Source: Odoribacter sp. OttesenSCG-928-L07
GTDB lineage: Bacteria; Bacteroidota; Bacteroidia; Bacteroidales; BM520
Reading direction: 5' to 3'
DNA length: 64,000 bases
Assembly (NCBI GenBank): GCA_030265965.1
Contig: JAJDHA010000001.1
Coordinates: 1-64,000, forward strand
The notes beneath the pieces were generated by a model that was not told the DNA's origin, did not search any database, and was given only the letters and a program-made list of their open reading frames with translations. Shown one piece after another: positions 1 to 10,521 of this stretch (the first letter of the stretch is position 1; every line of letters starts with the position of its first letter). Made by a program: the position numbers and the translations under genes.

Positions 1-40
1 CATCGGGAATTTCGAACGGTAGCCTCGTGATATGTGCCAT
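1..40 (-). CDS. possible 5' end of a CDS running off the left edge (MAHITRLPFEIPD...)
   Basis: Open minus-strand frame from ATG at 40 to the window edge; only 13 codons visible. Confidence 0.2.
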   Translation of the reverse strand, partial: MAHITRLPFEIPD

Positions 41-170
41 TTTCCCACGCGCGCCATAGGTGCGCGACGAAACGATGTAAACAAAACAGTTGAGAAATGA
101 AAGTTTCGAAATGTTTTATCAAAAGTTAAATTTTGTTATATTTGCATAAAATTACAAAATCAAAAATAGA

Positions 171-1409
171 ATGAAAAAACTTATTTCAATATCAATCTTT
201 ATTTTCATTGCAACTTGTCTTTTTGCGCAGGTTAATCCTATTGAACAGGAGATTATAAATCAGAAAGAAACAAAGTCAGTAATAATATACAAAGGCAAAG
301 AATACATGAAGGAAAAACTAATCGAAGGGGATCTTGATAAATTTAAAGAAATCAAAGATTATTTAATTTATAATATTGAGGATGAATATCATTCTGTCTT
401 TAGTAGTGATGAATATATACTTGTTTTGTATTACACCCGTGAATATGAAACTTTAGGAAATATAATTTTAATGGATATTCATAATAGAAATAAAAGTTAC
501 TTCATCTATGGAAATGAGATATTAAAATATAATTTAAGTAGTGTTCTGGTAAAAAAGGCAGAGGTTGATGCTGACAAAATTAAATCATGGATATTTGAAT
601 CAAATATTGCACATGATCTTAGAGATTTCTTAATTTTATACTTCAATTATATATATAGCTCAAAATTAGGCTTTTCTCAAGATAATTTAAACGAATTATC
701 TGAACAATTTGTAAAGAAATATCCAAAGAGTAAGTATATTTCTTACATTTTGGGTAACATAAGTAATATGAGAAATAAACTTTATGTTAAAAGCAATTGG
801 GGATGGACTATTAATGTTGGATTAGGCTGCGGTATTTTGTCGGGGACATTGAAAGATTATTACAAACATTATGGAATCATTGATGTATCTTTTGATATAT
901 TTTATAAAAAATTTGCGTTACTTTCTGACATGTATTTCGGTCTAAGTAAAAACAAAAAGCCACTTGAATATTCGACAGGAATGCTGAATAAAGGCTCCAG
1001 ATATAGTACTGTATCTATTAATACTGCTTTTGGATATGGCATTTACAATAATCATAAAATAAAAATTACTCCATACATAGGAGTTGGTTACATAAGTATT
1101 GGTCCTGAAAGTGATAAATTACCAGACGAAGTAAGGGAATTGGAATTGGAATCTATAACATATAACATTGGATGCTTTTTTGATTATAAAACATCAAGTA
1201 GAGAAAATTCCTATTCTGTTTTTACCCATCATTCGAATCTCACTTTGTTTTATTTTAGAATGGGTTATTCCTATAATATTCCAAGATTTGAAAAAAAACA
1301 TCCTGAAATAACAGGTGGGGTACATCTAATCAAAGTAATGGTAGGATGGGAGTTTAGAAAATGGGTTAAAAACAAAAATCTCAAAGCAGAAAATCCTTGG
1401 TTAAACTAA
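171..1409 (+). CDS. secreted/outer-membrane hypothetical protein, beta-barrel-like C-terminus
   Basis: 412-aa ORF, signal peptide MKKLISISIFIFIATCLFAQ, aromatic/glycine-rich C-terminal half; TATATTTG box at 137-144. Confidence 0.7.
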   Translation: MKKLISISIFIFIATCLFAQVNPIEQEIINQKETKSVIIYKGKEYMKEKLIEGDLDKFKEIKDYLIYNIEDEYHSVFSSDEYILVLYYTREYETLGNIILMDIHNRNKSYFIYGNEILKYNLSSVLVKKAEVDADKIKSWIFESNIAHDLRDFLILYFNYIYSSKLGFSQDNLNELSEQFVKKYPKSKYISYILGNISNMRNKLYVKSNWGWTINVGLGCGILSGTLKDYYKHYGIIDVSFDIFYKKFALLSDMYFGLSKNKKPLEYSTGMLNKGSRYSTVSINTAFGYGIYNNHKIKITPYIGVGYISIGPESDKLPDEVRELELESITYNIGCFFDYKTSSRENSYSVFTHHSNLTLFYFRMGYSYNIPRFEKKHPEITGGVHLIKVMVGWEFRKWVKNKNLKAENPWLN

Positions 1410-1835
1410 CTCAATATTCACCGCATTCATCCCCCTATTACCTTTCTCCAAAGTAAAAGTAACAATATTTCCTTCGGCGATATTTTCAGGCGCCATGCTG
1501 ATGTGGAAAAAATATTTATTTACACTTGCTAAGTCCTTTATAAATCCAAATCCTTTAGCTTCATTGAAATGTTCAACACGACCTTTTAAAACAAGAATTT
1601 CTTCCTTGTCTTTTTTCGGAATTGAAATAATAATATCCTCTTGCTCAATATCTTCCTCTTTATCTTGCAATTCAGGCGGCGTTGATGTAATATTCCCGTG
1701 AGCATCAACGTAAGCTATCATATCATCGAAGTCGGATTTACCCGTAATCTTCTTTTCTTCCTTACGTTTTTGCTTATCTAATTTCTTTTGTTGTCTCTTT
1801 TTTTCGTTTTCTCTTTTGTTTGATGATATTGCCAT
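1401..1835 (-). CDS. cold-shock domain protein with charged N-terminal extension
   Basis: GRVEHFNEAKGFGFIKDL...YFFHIS matches the CSD RNP1/RNP2 pattern. Confidence 0.9.
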   Translation of the reverse strand: MAISSNKRENEKKRQQKKLDKQKRKEEKKITGKSDFDDMIAYVDAHGNITSTPPELQDKEEDIEQEDIIISIPKKDKEEILVLKGRVEHFNEAKGFGFIKDLASVNKYFFHISMAPENIAEGNIVTFTLEKGNRGMNAVNIELV

Positions 1836-1867
1836 ATATAAAATTTTGATTATTAATCTATTAAAAC

Positions 1868-2992
1868 TTAAACTGCTGTTACAGCCTGATTGATTTTTAC
1901 TCCCATTAATTTTTGAATACCGTTAACCAATTTTCTTTCTTCTTGGGAACAAAATGATACGGCTCTGCCTGAATGTCCTGCTCTACCTGTTCTTCCAATA
2001 CGATGAATGTATGTTTCAGGTACTTCCGGAAGATCGAAATTTATCACCAAAGGTAATTCATTTATATCAATTCCGCGCGAAGCAATATCTGTAGCAACTA
2101 TTACTCGAGTTTTCCCGGTCTTAAAATTAGATAGAGCTGTTTGTCGAGAAGTTTGACTTTTATTTCCGTGCAAAGCTTCACTTCCGATACCTGCTTTAAC
2201 AAGTTTTTTCACAATATTGTTAGCATTATGTTTTGTGCGTGAAAAAACTAATACCGATTGATTTTTCTCTTCTTTTAAAATAGAAATCAACAGATTACTT
2301 TTATCTTTTTTCTCCACAAAGTACAATAATTGTTCAATTTGTTCTGTTGGTGCTGATTCTGTCGAAATATTAATTCTAACAGGATTCTTTAATATCTTAT
2401 TTGTTAATGATGTTATTGAAGAAGGAATTGTTGCAGAGAACAATAGAGTTTGTCTTCTCTCAGGAAGTTTTGATATAATACGTTTTATATCATTAATAAA
2501 TCCCATATCAAGCATTCTATCTGCTTCATCCAACACAAAATAACGAATATCATTTAATTTGATATAACCTTGATTTATTAAGTCGAGCAAACGCCCCGGT
2601 GTCGCTACGAGTATATCAATACCCTTACGCAACATTTTATTTTGAGGCTCTTGGTTCACTCCGCCGAATATTACTCCATGTTTTATGTTTGTATATTTTG
2701 CATAATCTTTAATACAGTCGCTGATTTGCAAAGCAAGCTCGCGTGTGGGAGTTAATATTAATGCTTGTATTTTACGCGATTTATCTTGAATTTGTTGCGA
2801 TTGCAATAATTGAATAATAGGTATTGTAAATGATGCTGTTTTCCCAGTGCCTGTTTTTGCGCAACCAATAATATCTCTTTTAGAAAGTATTACTGGTATG
2901 GCTTGTTCTTGTATCTCAGTAGGCTTTTCATAACCTTGTTCTTCTACTGCTTTTAATATTTGTGGTATTATGTTTAATTCTTTAAATGTCAT
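1868..2992 (-). CDS. DEAD-box RNA helicase (RhlE-like)
   Basis: Motifs AKTGTGKT, PTRELALQ, TPGRLLD, DEADRMLDMGF, SAT, HRIGRTGRAG. Confidence 0.95.
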   Translation of the reverse strand: MTFKELNIIPQILKAVEEQGYEKPTEIQEQAIPVILSKRDIIGCAKTGTGKTASFTIPIIQLLQSQQIQDKSRKIQALILTPTRELALQISDCIKDYAKYTNIKHGVIFGGVNQEPQNKMLRKGIDILVATPGRLLDLINQGYIKLNDIRYFVLDEADRMLDMGFINDIKRIISKLPERRQTLLFSATIPSSITSLTNKILKNPVRINISTESAPTEQIEQLLYFVEKKDKSNLLISILKEEKNQSVLVFSRTKHNANNIVKKLVKAGIGSEALHGNKSQTSRQTALSNFKTGKTRVIVATDIASRGIDINELPLVINFDLPEVPETYIHRIGRTGRAGHSGRAVSFCSQEERKLVNGIQKLMGVKINQAVTAV

Positions 2993-3497
2993 GTTTTTTT
3001 CTAATTATATATTTTTCCTCTATTTTCGTCGATCAATCTCAGATCTCATTTATAATATATGTATCAAAATCTTAATAAAATAAATTCTACCATTACCTAT
3101 ATGAGACAACATAAGCAGTTTAAACTTTAAATAAGATTAAATGGAAAATTTCTAAAGGGGATGGATTCGAAACTCTAAAAATAATTTGTTTAAGTCATTA
3201 TCGTTAACATTATAACTTAAACTTGTAATGTAAATGTTCATTAAAAATTGTTTAAATAAATACTAAGTGATTGAGAGGGAAAGATTAAAAGGAGAGACAA
3301 CAAATAATAATGAAGAACTGTACTAAAAAAAATTCTAACTCAATTTCGATTGCAAAGATAACACAATTATTGATTGATAAGCTATTTCGACAATAATTTA
3401 TTATTTTTACTATACTGAAATACAAAAATTAATTCTGTTTGCACAATCAATTGCAATTTATTATTTTTGCACGATATTAACAACAAAACTAAAATCT

Positions 3498-4079
3498 ATG
3501 AGAAATCACATTTTTATTTTAATCATTTTATTTGGGGTCATTATGAATTCATGTAACACTAATGAAAAACAATTCGAAAGAATTGATATTAAAGATTTAA
3601 AAGAAAATACTTTTGAACTATTTAACGACAATTGGTTTGTTGTAACAGCAGGAGAAGACAATAACTTTAATCCTATGACTATCAGCTGGGGTGGCTTTGG
3701 TATATTATGGGGATATCCTGTTGCCACAATTTATATTAGAGATTCGCGCTATACTTATCAGTTTATTGATGAGGGACATTATTTTACTTTATGCGCTTTT
3801 GACGAAGAATACAGAGATAAAGCATCTTACTTTGGAACCGTTTCAGGCAGAGATGAAGATAAAATTAAAAATTCCGGTTTAACTCCTCAATACACATTAC
3901 AAGGTAATATGTATTTTAAAGAAGCGCGGTTAGTAATCGAATGCGAAAAGATCTTTTTTAATGATATGATTAAAGAAAATATTCTTGATGATAAAGCAAG
4001 AGATTTTTACAGCGGAGCTGAAGAAGCATACCATACAATGTTCGTTGGCAAGATTATTAATGTTTGGGAGAAAAAATAA
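3498..4079 (+). CDS. flavin reductase family lipoprotein-like protein
   Basis: WFVVTAGEDNNFNPMTISWGGFG...GTVSGRDEDKIKNSGL resembles flavin reductase-like FMN-binding proteins; N-terminal signal with Cys (IMNSCN). Confidence 0.7.
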   Translation: MRNHIFILIILFGVIMNSCNTNEKQFERIDIKDLKENTFELFNDNWFVVTAGEDNNFNPMTISWGGFGILWGYPVATIYIRDSRYTYQFIDEGHYFTLCAFDEEYRDKASYFGTVSGRDEDKIKNSGLTPQYTLQGNMYFKEARLVIECEKIFFNDMIKENILDDKARDFYSGAEEAYHTMFVGKIINVWEKK

Positions 4080-4852
4080 TGATTTTCTATTTTTCTGGGA
4101 CAGATAATTCTCTGTGGGTTACGAGAAATCTTGCCGAATATCTTGAAGATGAAAAGGTAATTGCAATTGGAGATTATTTTTCACTTGGAAATGAATTAAT
4201 TCCGAAATTTTCAGTAGAAGAAAATGAAAGAATTGGATTTGTATTTCCAACTCACTCTTGGGGAATTCCTCCAATAGTAAAACAATTTATCAAAAAGCTT
4301 GAAATTGATAATTATAAAAAGAATCTCATATATGCTATAGTAACATGTGGTGATCAATGTGGCTATACCGATAAAATGCTTCAAAAACTTTTTCGAGAAA
4401 AAGCATGGAAAACAGAGCATATCTATTCTTTACAAATGCCAAATAATTATATTATATTTCCATCATTTGATGTTGATAATAAAGAACTTGAAGAGCAGAA
4501 AAAAGTTAGAGCAGAAAAAACCTTACCTGTAATTATGCAATTGATATTAGATGATTACCCACTGGATTATTATACAAAAGGGAATGCAGCATTTCTTAAA
4601 TCTCGAATAATACATCCTCTTTTCTGCAAGTATGCCATGAATGACAAAGATTTTTATGCTGATGACAAATGTATTTCATGCGGAATATGCTCAAATGTCT
4701 GTCCGGTAAAGAATGTAATTTTACATGAAGCTAAACCCAAGTGGTTGGGAAACTGCACTCAATGTCTTGCTTGCATTCATCATTGTCCGGAAACCGCAAT
4801 ACAATATGGTAATAAAACCCAGAATAAGGGAAGATATACTTTTTACAATTAG
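4064..4852 (+). CDS. EFR1 family ferredoxin: flavodoxin-like domain plus 2x[4Fe-4S]
   Basis: N-terminal FYFSGTDNSLWVTRNLA; C-terminal CISCGICSNVCPVKN and CTQCLACIHHCP. Confidence 0.9.
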   Translation: MGEKIMIFYFSGTDNSLWVTRNLAEYLEDEKVIAIGDYFSLGNELIPKFSVEENERIGFVFPTHSWGIPPIVKQFIKKLEIDNYKKNLIYAIVTCGDQCGYTDKMLQKLFREKAWKTEHIYSLQMPNNYIIFPSFDVDNKELEEQKKVRAEKTLPVIMQLILDDYPLDYYTKGNAAFLKSRIIHPLFCKYAMNDKDFYADDKCISCGICSNVCPVKNVILHEAKPKWLGNCTQCLACIHHCPETAIQYGNKTQNKGRYTFYN

Positions 4853-4873
4853 AATTTGAGTTAACTGATGAAC

Positions 4874-5851
4874 TTACTTTATCTTAATATTTATCGTAAG
4901 TTTGTTGTACCATTCAATTGTTTGACTGTCGTACCGATTATAGTCAAACTTTGACATTATTGCAATGCTATAATTACTTGTGCGAAATAGAATAATTTCA
5001 TTTTCAAGATTAACATTAAATTTACTTATCCATTTTTCCGATAAGAATTTATCTTCTCCCGGAAAAAATATTCTTCCGCTATTTTTTATTCTTACATAAT
5101 GTTTAAAATCTTTTTCAAAATAGAAATTTATTGACAAGCCTAATCTGTTAATCAAAACTTTACCTGAATTTACTCCATTAATAATTTTTTCATCTAAATT
5201 TTCATAAATCTTTTGGTTGAGCATTATCGTTGATTGTACTGATGCAAAGTTTACCGAAAAACGTTTTGTAACTTTCTTATTATCTTCGAAATAAAATCCT
5301 AAGGAATATTGAAATTGACCCGGTGATAAAAAACTTGAAATCAACAAACCATCTTCAAAAGAATTAAATAATTGAGAGTTAAAAGCACTAATAACGTTAA
5401 ATTTTATTTTCTTTGATTTGTATATAATCGATTGATTTAGATTTAACTCATCTAAGGTGATTGAAAACTTTTTATTTGATTCAAAATTATATCCAAAAGA
5501 ATAGTTTGAAATCAAATTATAATTGATGTTTTTTGATAAATATTTCAATGAAAAATATGTTGATACATCGCCGCTAAGATTGTACATTGAAATATTTTCC
5601 TCGATAAACTCATTCGAATTGACGCCTAAGGTTACAAAGTACAATTCGGCGTTTAGCAACCAACTTTTTTGGGGAACATAAAGAGGAATGCTTTCATCTA
5701 AGATCATCTTGTAATAATCATTTGACAGATAATCTTTTAGTGAAACGCATAACGAAATTTGATTGTTTATTTTATTTGGATAATATACGTTTAAAAATGT
5801 ATTCTCCATCATAAATAAAATCGCCAACACAGTGAAATAAAATACATCCAT
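4874..5851 (-). CDS. hypothetical protein, probably outer-membrane beta-barrel
   Basis: 325-aa ORF with alternating hydrophobic/aromatic segments. Confidence 0.5.
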   Translation of the reverse strand: MDVFYFTVLAILFMMENTFLNVYYPNKINNQISLCVSLKDYLSNDYYKMILDESIPLYVPQKSWLLNAELYFVTLGVNSNEFIEENISMYNLSGDVSTYFSLKYLSKNINYNLISNYSFGYNFESNKKFSITLDELNLNQSIIYKSKKIKFNVISAFNSQLFNSFEDGLLISSFLSPGQFQYSLGFYFEDNKKVTKRFSVNFASVQSTIMLNQKIYENLDEKIINGVNSGKVLINRLGLSINFYFEKDFKHYVRIKNSGRIFFPGEDKFLSEKWISKFNVNLENEIILFRTSNYSIAIMSKFDYNRYDSQTIEWYNKLTINIKIK

Positions 5852-5888
5852 TCATATATTATCAATTTAATTTGCTTATTTTTTATAA

Positions 5889-5914
5889 ACGGTTCCCGTT
5901 TTTGCGGGAACCGT
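5889..5914 (-). terminator. hairpin, possible terminator of the 5949-6461 gene
   Basis: 10-bp perfect stem ACGGTTCCCG/CGGGAACCGT with 6-nt loop; U-tract on the minus strand is weak (TTTAT). Confidence 0.5.
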
Positions 5915-5948
5915 GTGAAAAAACTACTAGTAAAACTTGTCAATATTC

Positions 5949-6461
5949 CTATAATGGAATATGAATTTTCACTTTACCGTTTTCAAAACTTACTTTGTAA
6001 CTTCCGGCACTAACTTTCTTTTCTCCTCTTATACCCAATTCCATCATAACTTCTGCCGGAATAGTAAACGCTTGGTCGAACTTAATTCCGCTTTTACTTG
6101 ATGAAATGTTCTTTGATAAGATGTCATCTCCCTTAATATCAGATTCTTCAAGAAAAAGTACAAGTTCTTTGCCTGTGTTTTCTATTTCACCAAACATTCC
6201 ATCATCATTACCCTTGCTGTTTTTGCCAAAAGTTACAGACAATCTTATTTCGCAAATTCCAAAACCGGGAACACAATCACCATTAATCCATCTTCCCCAG
6301 TAAATCCTAAGTCTTAGTTTAGGCCTCTTTTCTTGTGCTAAACTTAAAGCTTCAGATTCTACTTCATCATTTACAACCGGAATACTGCTTGTATTCGCAT
6401 AATTTAATCCGACACACATAACCGTGATCAGAATTAATAAAAACATTTTTTTCATAATCAT
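5949..6461 (-). CDS. secreted hypothetical protein
   Basis: 170-aa ORF with signal peptide MKKMFLLILITVMCVGLNYA. Confidence 0.6.
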   Translation of the reverse strand: MIMKKMFLLILITVMCVGLNYANTSSIPVVNDEVESEALSLAQEKRPKLRLRIYWGRWINGDCVPGFGICEIRLSVTFGKNSKGNDDGMFGEIENTGKELVLFLEESDIKGDDILSKNISSSKSGIKFDQAFTIPAEVMMELGIRGEKKVSAGSYKVSFENGKVKIHIPL

Positions 6462-6654
6462 TTAATTTTTAATTGCGTCTACTCTTTTAGGATTTTCGAC
6501 TTACTCCTTAGTTTTAGGATCCTACTTTTATATTAATATGCACAAAACATGAGAACATTACCTTATATTAACTTTTTTTAATGATATTTTCATTTTTAGC
6601 TCAAAATAAAGTCTTGTATTTTATTATCTTTGCAGCGTTAAAGAAAATTTTATC

Positions 6655-7143
6655 ATGAAATTTAAAGGTATCTGTTTATTAATATTAGCCACTATTGTAC
6701 TATCAAGTTGTAATAAGCAAAAGGTATATTTTACACAAAATTATACTTTTGAAAATGGAATATGGCCACGCTTTGAACATGTTAAGTTTGAAGTGCCAAT
6801 TAATCCTGATAATAGTTATGATATGATCCTTGAAGTCAATTATGATCCGAATATTAATTATAATGTTTTACCACTGCATATTATTACAACAACTGATGAT
6901 GGAGAGGAGCGAATTAAGGAATTTCAATTCAGGTTAAAGGATGCTTATGAGTTTCGTGGTGAAATGCAAGATAATGGTACTATAACTTACTCTCAAGTTA
7001 TTAGAGCAAATTTTTCTGTAAATCAAGCTACAAAATACAATATTGATATTGAATGTTTCTATCCAAAATATGAAATACCTTTTATTAATTCTCTAACATT
7101 AAAGTTAGTAAAAGCGCCTTCATCTAAAGTCAAGAAGAATTAG
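6655..7143 (+). CDS. gldH: GldH-like gliding motility lipoprotein
   Basis: Lipobox (VLSSC); size and family features (YTFENGIWPRFEHVKFEVPI, LPLHIITTTDDGEERIKEF) match GldH-family lipoproteins. Confidence 0.7.
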   Translation: MKFKGICLLILATIVLSSCNKQKVYFTQNYTFENGIWPRFEHVKFEVPINPDNSYDMILEVNYDPNINYNVLPLHIITTTDDGEERIKEFQFRLKDAYEFRGEMQDNGTITYSQVIRANFSVNQATKYNIDIECFYPKYEIPFINSLTLKLVKAPSSKVKKN

Positions 7144-7161
7144 TATCCTAAATAAAATTTT

Positions 7162-7719
7162 ATGGATATTATTAATGTAATTGAAAAATATTTCCCTCCG
7201 GAAACAGATTCTTATAAGATATATATTCAACATGTTAAAGCTGTTGCAAATGCTGTGGAAAAAATTTGCGACTACAATAAACATCTTAATATTGACAAAA
7301 GTTTTGTCAAAAATGCTGCTCTGTTACATGATATTGGAATATGTATGGTAGATGCGCCAAAACTTCATTGCTATGGATTTGTGCCTTATATTCAACATGG
7401 AATAATGGGGCGACTTATTCTTGAAGATGAAAAACTTGAAGAATATGCTTTGGTTTGTGAAAGACATATTGGAACGGGAATTTTTAAGGATGATATCATC
7501 TCCAACAAATTACCACTTCCCATAAAAGATATGTACCCGATAAGTATCGAGGAAAAAGTTGTGGCTTACGCTGATAAGTTTTTTTCTAAATCTCAAAATG
7601 AACTCGCAAAACCTAAAGCAATTGAAGATATAAAAAATGATATTGCTAAATACGGCAAAAAACATTTGATAATCTTTGATGAATGGTGCAAATTATTCGG
7701 CTATAAATACATTTATTAA
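7162..7719 (+). CDS. HD domain phosphohydrolase-like protein
   Basis: HVKAVANA...LLHDIGICM...HGIMGRLIL HD-domain pattern. Confidence 0.85.
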   Translation: MDIINVIEKYFPPETDSYKIYIQHVKAVANAVEKICDYNKHLNIDKSFVKNAALLHDIGICMVDAPKLHCYGFVPYIQHGIMGRLILEDEKLEEYALVCERHIGTGIFKDDIISNKLPLPIKDMYPISIEEKVVAYADKFFSKSQNELAKPKAIEDIKNDIAKYGKKHLIIFDEWCKLFGYKYIY

Positions 7720-7729
7720 TATAAATAAG

Positions 7730-8881
7730 ATGGAACAAAAAAAAATAGGAATACTCGGTTCTACGGGTTCAATAGGAACGCAAACAATAGAAATTGTTAA
7801 AGAACATCCTGAACTGTTTGTAATTGAAGCATTAGCTGCCGGAAGTAATGCCGAACTTTTAATCAAACAAGCGCTTGATTGTAATCCGAATGCTGTTGTA
7901 ATTGCCGACAAAAACAAATACAAATATGTTGCAGATATTTTGCAACCAAAAGGAATAAAGGTTTATACTGGTACGGAATCTGTAAATAAGTTTTGCGATG
8001 TTGCTGAAATGGATACTATTGTTCATGGTATTACCGGATTTGCAGGCTTCTCACCAACTTATTACGCTATCCTTGCCGGTAAAACCATTGCGTTGGCTAA
8101 TAAGGAAAGTTTGGTTGTTGGTAATGATATTATTATTGAACTTGCTCGCAAACACAAATCTGCAATTTTACCCGTTGATTCGGAACATTCAGCAATCTTC
8201 CAATGTTTGCAAGGTGAAGGACTTAATGAAATTCAACGATTGATTCTCACGGCATCAGGCGGACCTTTCAGAAATTATGATATTTCCGACTTGGAAAGTG
8301 TTACTCCTGAGATGGCTCTAAATCACCCTACATGGAAAATGGGCGCAAAAATCACAATCGACTCCGCAAGCTTAATGAATAAAGGCTTTGAAATAATTGA
8401 AGCAAAACTCCTCTTTGATGTTGATGTAAATAATATTGATGTGGTTATTCATCCTCAATCGATTATCCACTCAATGGTTGAGTTTGTAGACAATTCTATT
8501 AAAGCGCAAATGGGCTATCCGTCAATGAAAATTCCAATTCAGTACGCTTTATCCTATCCTTATCGAGTTCAATCTCAAAGTAAAACGTTTGACTTCAACC
8601 AATTTAACCAATTAACTTTTGAACAAGTTGATCATAAAAAATTTCCATGTTTAAATTTAGCTAAAGAAGCATGTAAAATTGGAGGAAGTATGACCGCCGT
8701 TTTAAATGCCGCCAACGAAGCCGCTGTTTATTCATTCTTAGATAATAAAATAAAATTTACCGATATTCCTAAAATTATTACTAAGGCAATGGAAAATCAC
8801 AATGTGATAAATAATCCAACTTATGATGATTTATTGGCGGTGGATAAGGAGACAAGAGAACAAATAATATATGCCTATTAA
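7730..8881 (+). CDS. dxr: 1-deoxy-D-xylulose 5-phosphate reductoisomerase
   Basis: ILGSTGSIGTQT, LANKESLVVG, LPVDSEHSAIFQCLQG, LTASGGPFR, HPTWKMGAKITIDSASLMNKG, HPQSIIHSMVEF. Track start 7676 overlaps the upstream gene; in-frame ATG at 7730 is the likely start. Confidence 0.97.
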   Translation: MEQKKIGILGSTGSIGTQTIEIVKEHPELFVIEALAAGSNAELLIKQALDCNPNAVVIADKNKYKYVADILQPKGIKVYTGTESVNKFCDVAEMDTIVHGITGFAGFSPTYYAILAGKTIALANKESLVVGNDIIIELARKHKSAILPVDSEHSAIFQCLQGEGLNEIQRLILTASGGPFRNYDISDLESVTPEMALNHPTWKMGAKITIDSASLMNKGFEIIEAKLLFDVDVNNIDVVIHPQSIIHSMVEFVDNSIKAQMGYPSMKIPIQYALSYPYRVQSQSKTFDFNQFNQLTFEQVDHKKFPCLNLAKEACKIGGSMTAVLNAANEAAVYSFLDNKIKFTDIPKIITKAMENHNVINNPTYDDLLAVDKETREQIIYAY

Positions 8882-8886
8882 ACTTC

Positions 8887-8923
8887 TACTCAAGGTTTGT
8901 TATACTATCACAAACCTTGAGTA
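8887..8923. terminator. bidirectional intrinsic terminator between dxr and the convergent T9SS gene
   Basis: 13-bp perfect stem TACTCAAGGTTTG/CAAACCTTGAGTA with 11-nt loop between convergent ORFs. Confidence 0.7.
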
Positions 8924-8938
8924 AAAGTCATATTATTT

Positions 8939-10261
8939 TTACTTAACAATAAATTTATCAGTATATATTTTGTTGTTATACTGCAAATTATAAAAATACA
9001 ATCCGGGTGCCCAACCTTTTACAGAAACAGATTCTCTATATTCACCTGATGCCACAGCAACTGGTTTGGAAAATATTGTTCGACCATGAATATCTGTTAT
9101 ATTTAATGCCACATTTGCACTTTCATTCAAATCAATATTAATTGTAATTAAGTTATTGGTGGGATTTGGGTAAACTGTAAACTTAACATTGCTATCAAAT
9201 TCTTGTTTTTCAATTCCAACAACAATATTATCAGGGATAGGGGCAATAATAACACCAAGTCCGTCTCCTCTAGATGAGAAAACGCTGCAAATAATATTTC
9301 CATCAGCAAAAACAAACCCCATTGGACAATCATAAAATGTAAGTTCAGGAATAGGAGAGTACCCTGGAAAATCATCTTTAAAATCAATCCAAGTTTCACC
9401 ATTATCTAAGGTGTACCATACACCATCAATAACGTGTCCTATAAACAATGCATCTCCATAAAAATCAAGAACTCTTACACTCGTTGAAAGGCCATCGGGT
9501 ATATTCATAACTGTCCAGTTCTCACCATCCGAAGTATAACGGATAGCTTGAGGAATTCCATGCGCATTATGATTAACATATAATATATCGTTGTGAACAA
9601 CTGCTCCTGAGTTGTACCAAGCATCATTTATCATATTCCATAAATCACTATCCTCATCATAAGTCCAAATACCAAAAGCTGCCAAGTTATACAATTTACC
9701 TTTATAAGCTCTGAGTCCGTAACACCATTGGCCACCATCTTCGGGGTTCTCTAATAAAAGTGATTCTCTGTCTGTCATTACCCATGTTTCACCCCAATCT
9801 TCACTGTAGGCAATACCTAAATATAAAACAGAAGCATATATTCTTTCATTATGATATTCCATTGCATAAATGGGATAACTATCAGTGATATTTTCTCCAA
9901 TGGCTTCGGAAAGATTGGATAATGTCCATGTTTCGCCGTTATCGTGCGAAATAGCAATGTTTCCAAAAAGTCCTCCCATATAAACAGAATTTTCAACCAC
10001 GACATAAGCTGAATAATTATAACCGGCAACATTGCATTCTTCCCAAGAACCAGCATTATCTTTTGAGATGTAGAGTTTCCCGTTATTATCCGGATATTTA
10101 TCTACAGCCGCAATTATATTACCATTTGCCGTTTTACATATTGTCCAAGTCGATGCTTCGGGAAAGTTTGCCGGTTTCCATTGCTGTGATAATGCTAAGT
10201 TGAAATTTAATGAGATTATTCCCATTAAGAAAATTGAAATTAAGGTAGATTTTTTCATCAT
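8939..10261 (-). CDS. BNR/sialidase-repeat-like secreted protein with T9SS type A sorting domain
   Basis: Repeated S-x-D-x-G-x-T-W Asp-box motifs (ISHDNGETWT, YSEDWGETWV, TLDNGETWI); C-terminus VYPNPTNNLITI...GLYFYNL...YTDKFIVK. Track start 10321 precedes the signal peptide MMKKSTLISIFL. Confidence 0.9.
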   Translation of the reverse strand: MMKKSTLISIFLMGIISLNFNLALSQQWKPANFPEASTWTICKTANGNIIAAVDKYPDNNGKLYISKDNAGSWEECNVAGYNYSAYVVVENSVYMGGLFGNIAISHDNGETWTLSNLSEAIGENITDSYPIYAMEYHNERIYASVLYLGIAYSEDWGETWVMTDRESLLLENPEDGGQWCYGLRAYKGKLYNLAAFGIWTYDEDSDLWNMINDAWYNSGAVVHNDILYVNHNAHGIPQAIRYTSDGENWTVMNIPDGLSTSVRVLDFYGDALFIGHVIDGVWYTLDNGETWIDFKDDFPGYSPIPELTFYDCPMGFVFADGNIICSVFSSRGDGLGVIIAPIPDNIVVGIEKQEFDSNVKFTVYPNPTNNLITINIDLNESANVALNITDIHGRTIFSKPVAVASGEYRESVSVKGWAPGLYFYNLQYNNKIYTDKFIVK

Positions 10262-10521
10262 AACTATAAGTTTTAAGATTTTTAAATATAAATATTTATG
10301 TAAATGAAAAATGACATACATCCATTCAAGTACAAGTGCAAAGATATTGTATTAATATCCCAACAACCAAATTTTAAAGGTATACAAAGGGGATACATAA
10401 TATAAATATTAATATTGAATGTCAATATATTATAATTTATATATTATTTCATCTTAAAAATAATGAGTTTTGTTTCGTCTAAAATGTGTTACTTTGCATT
10501 TAATATATTTTTCAGTCTTTT

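Noticed and set aside
3506-3727. 73-aa minus-strand ORF overlapping the flavin reductase gene
   Set aside because: Shadow frame; the sense ORF has a clear family match and promoter
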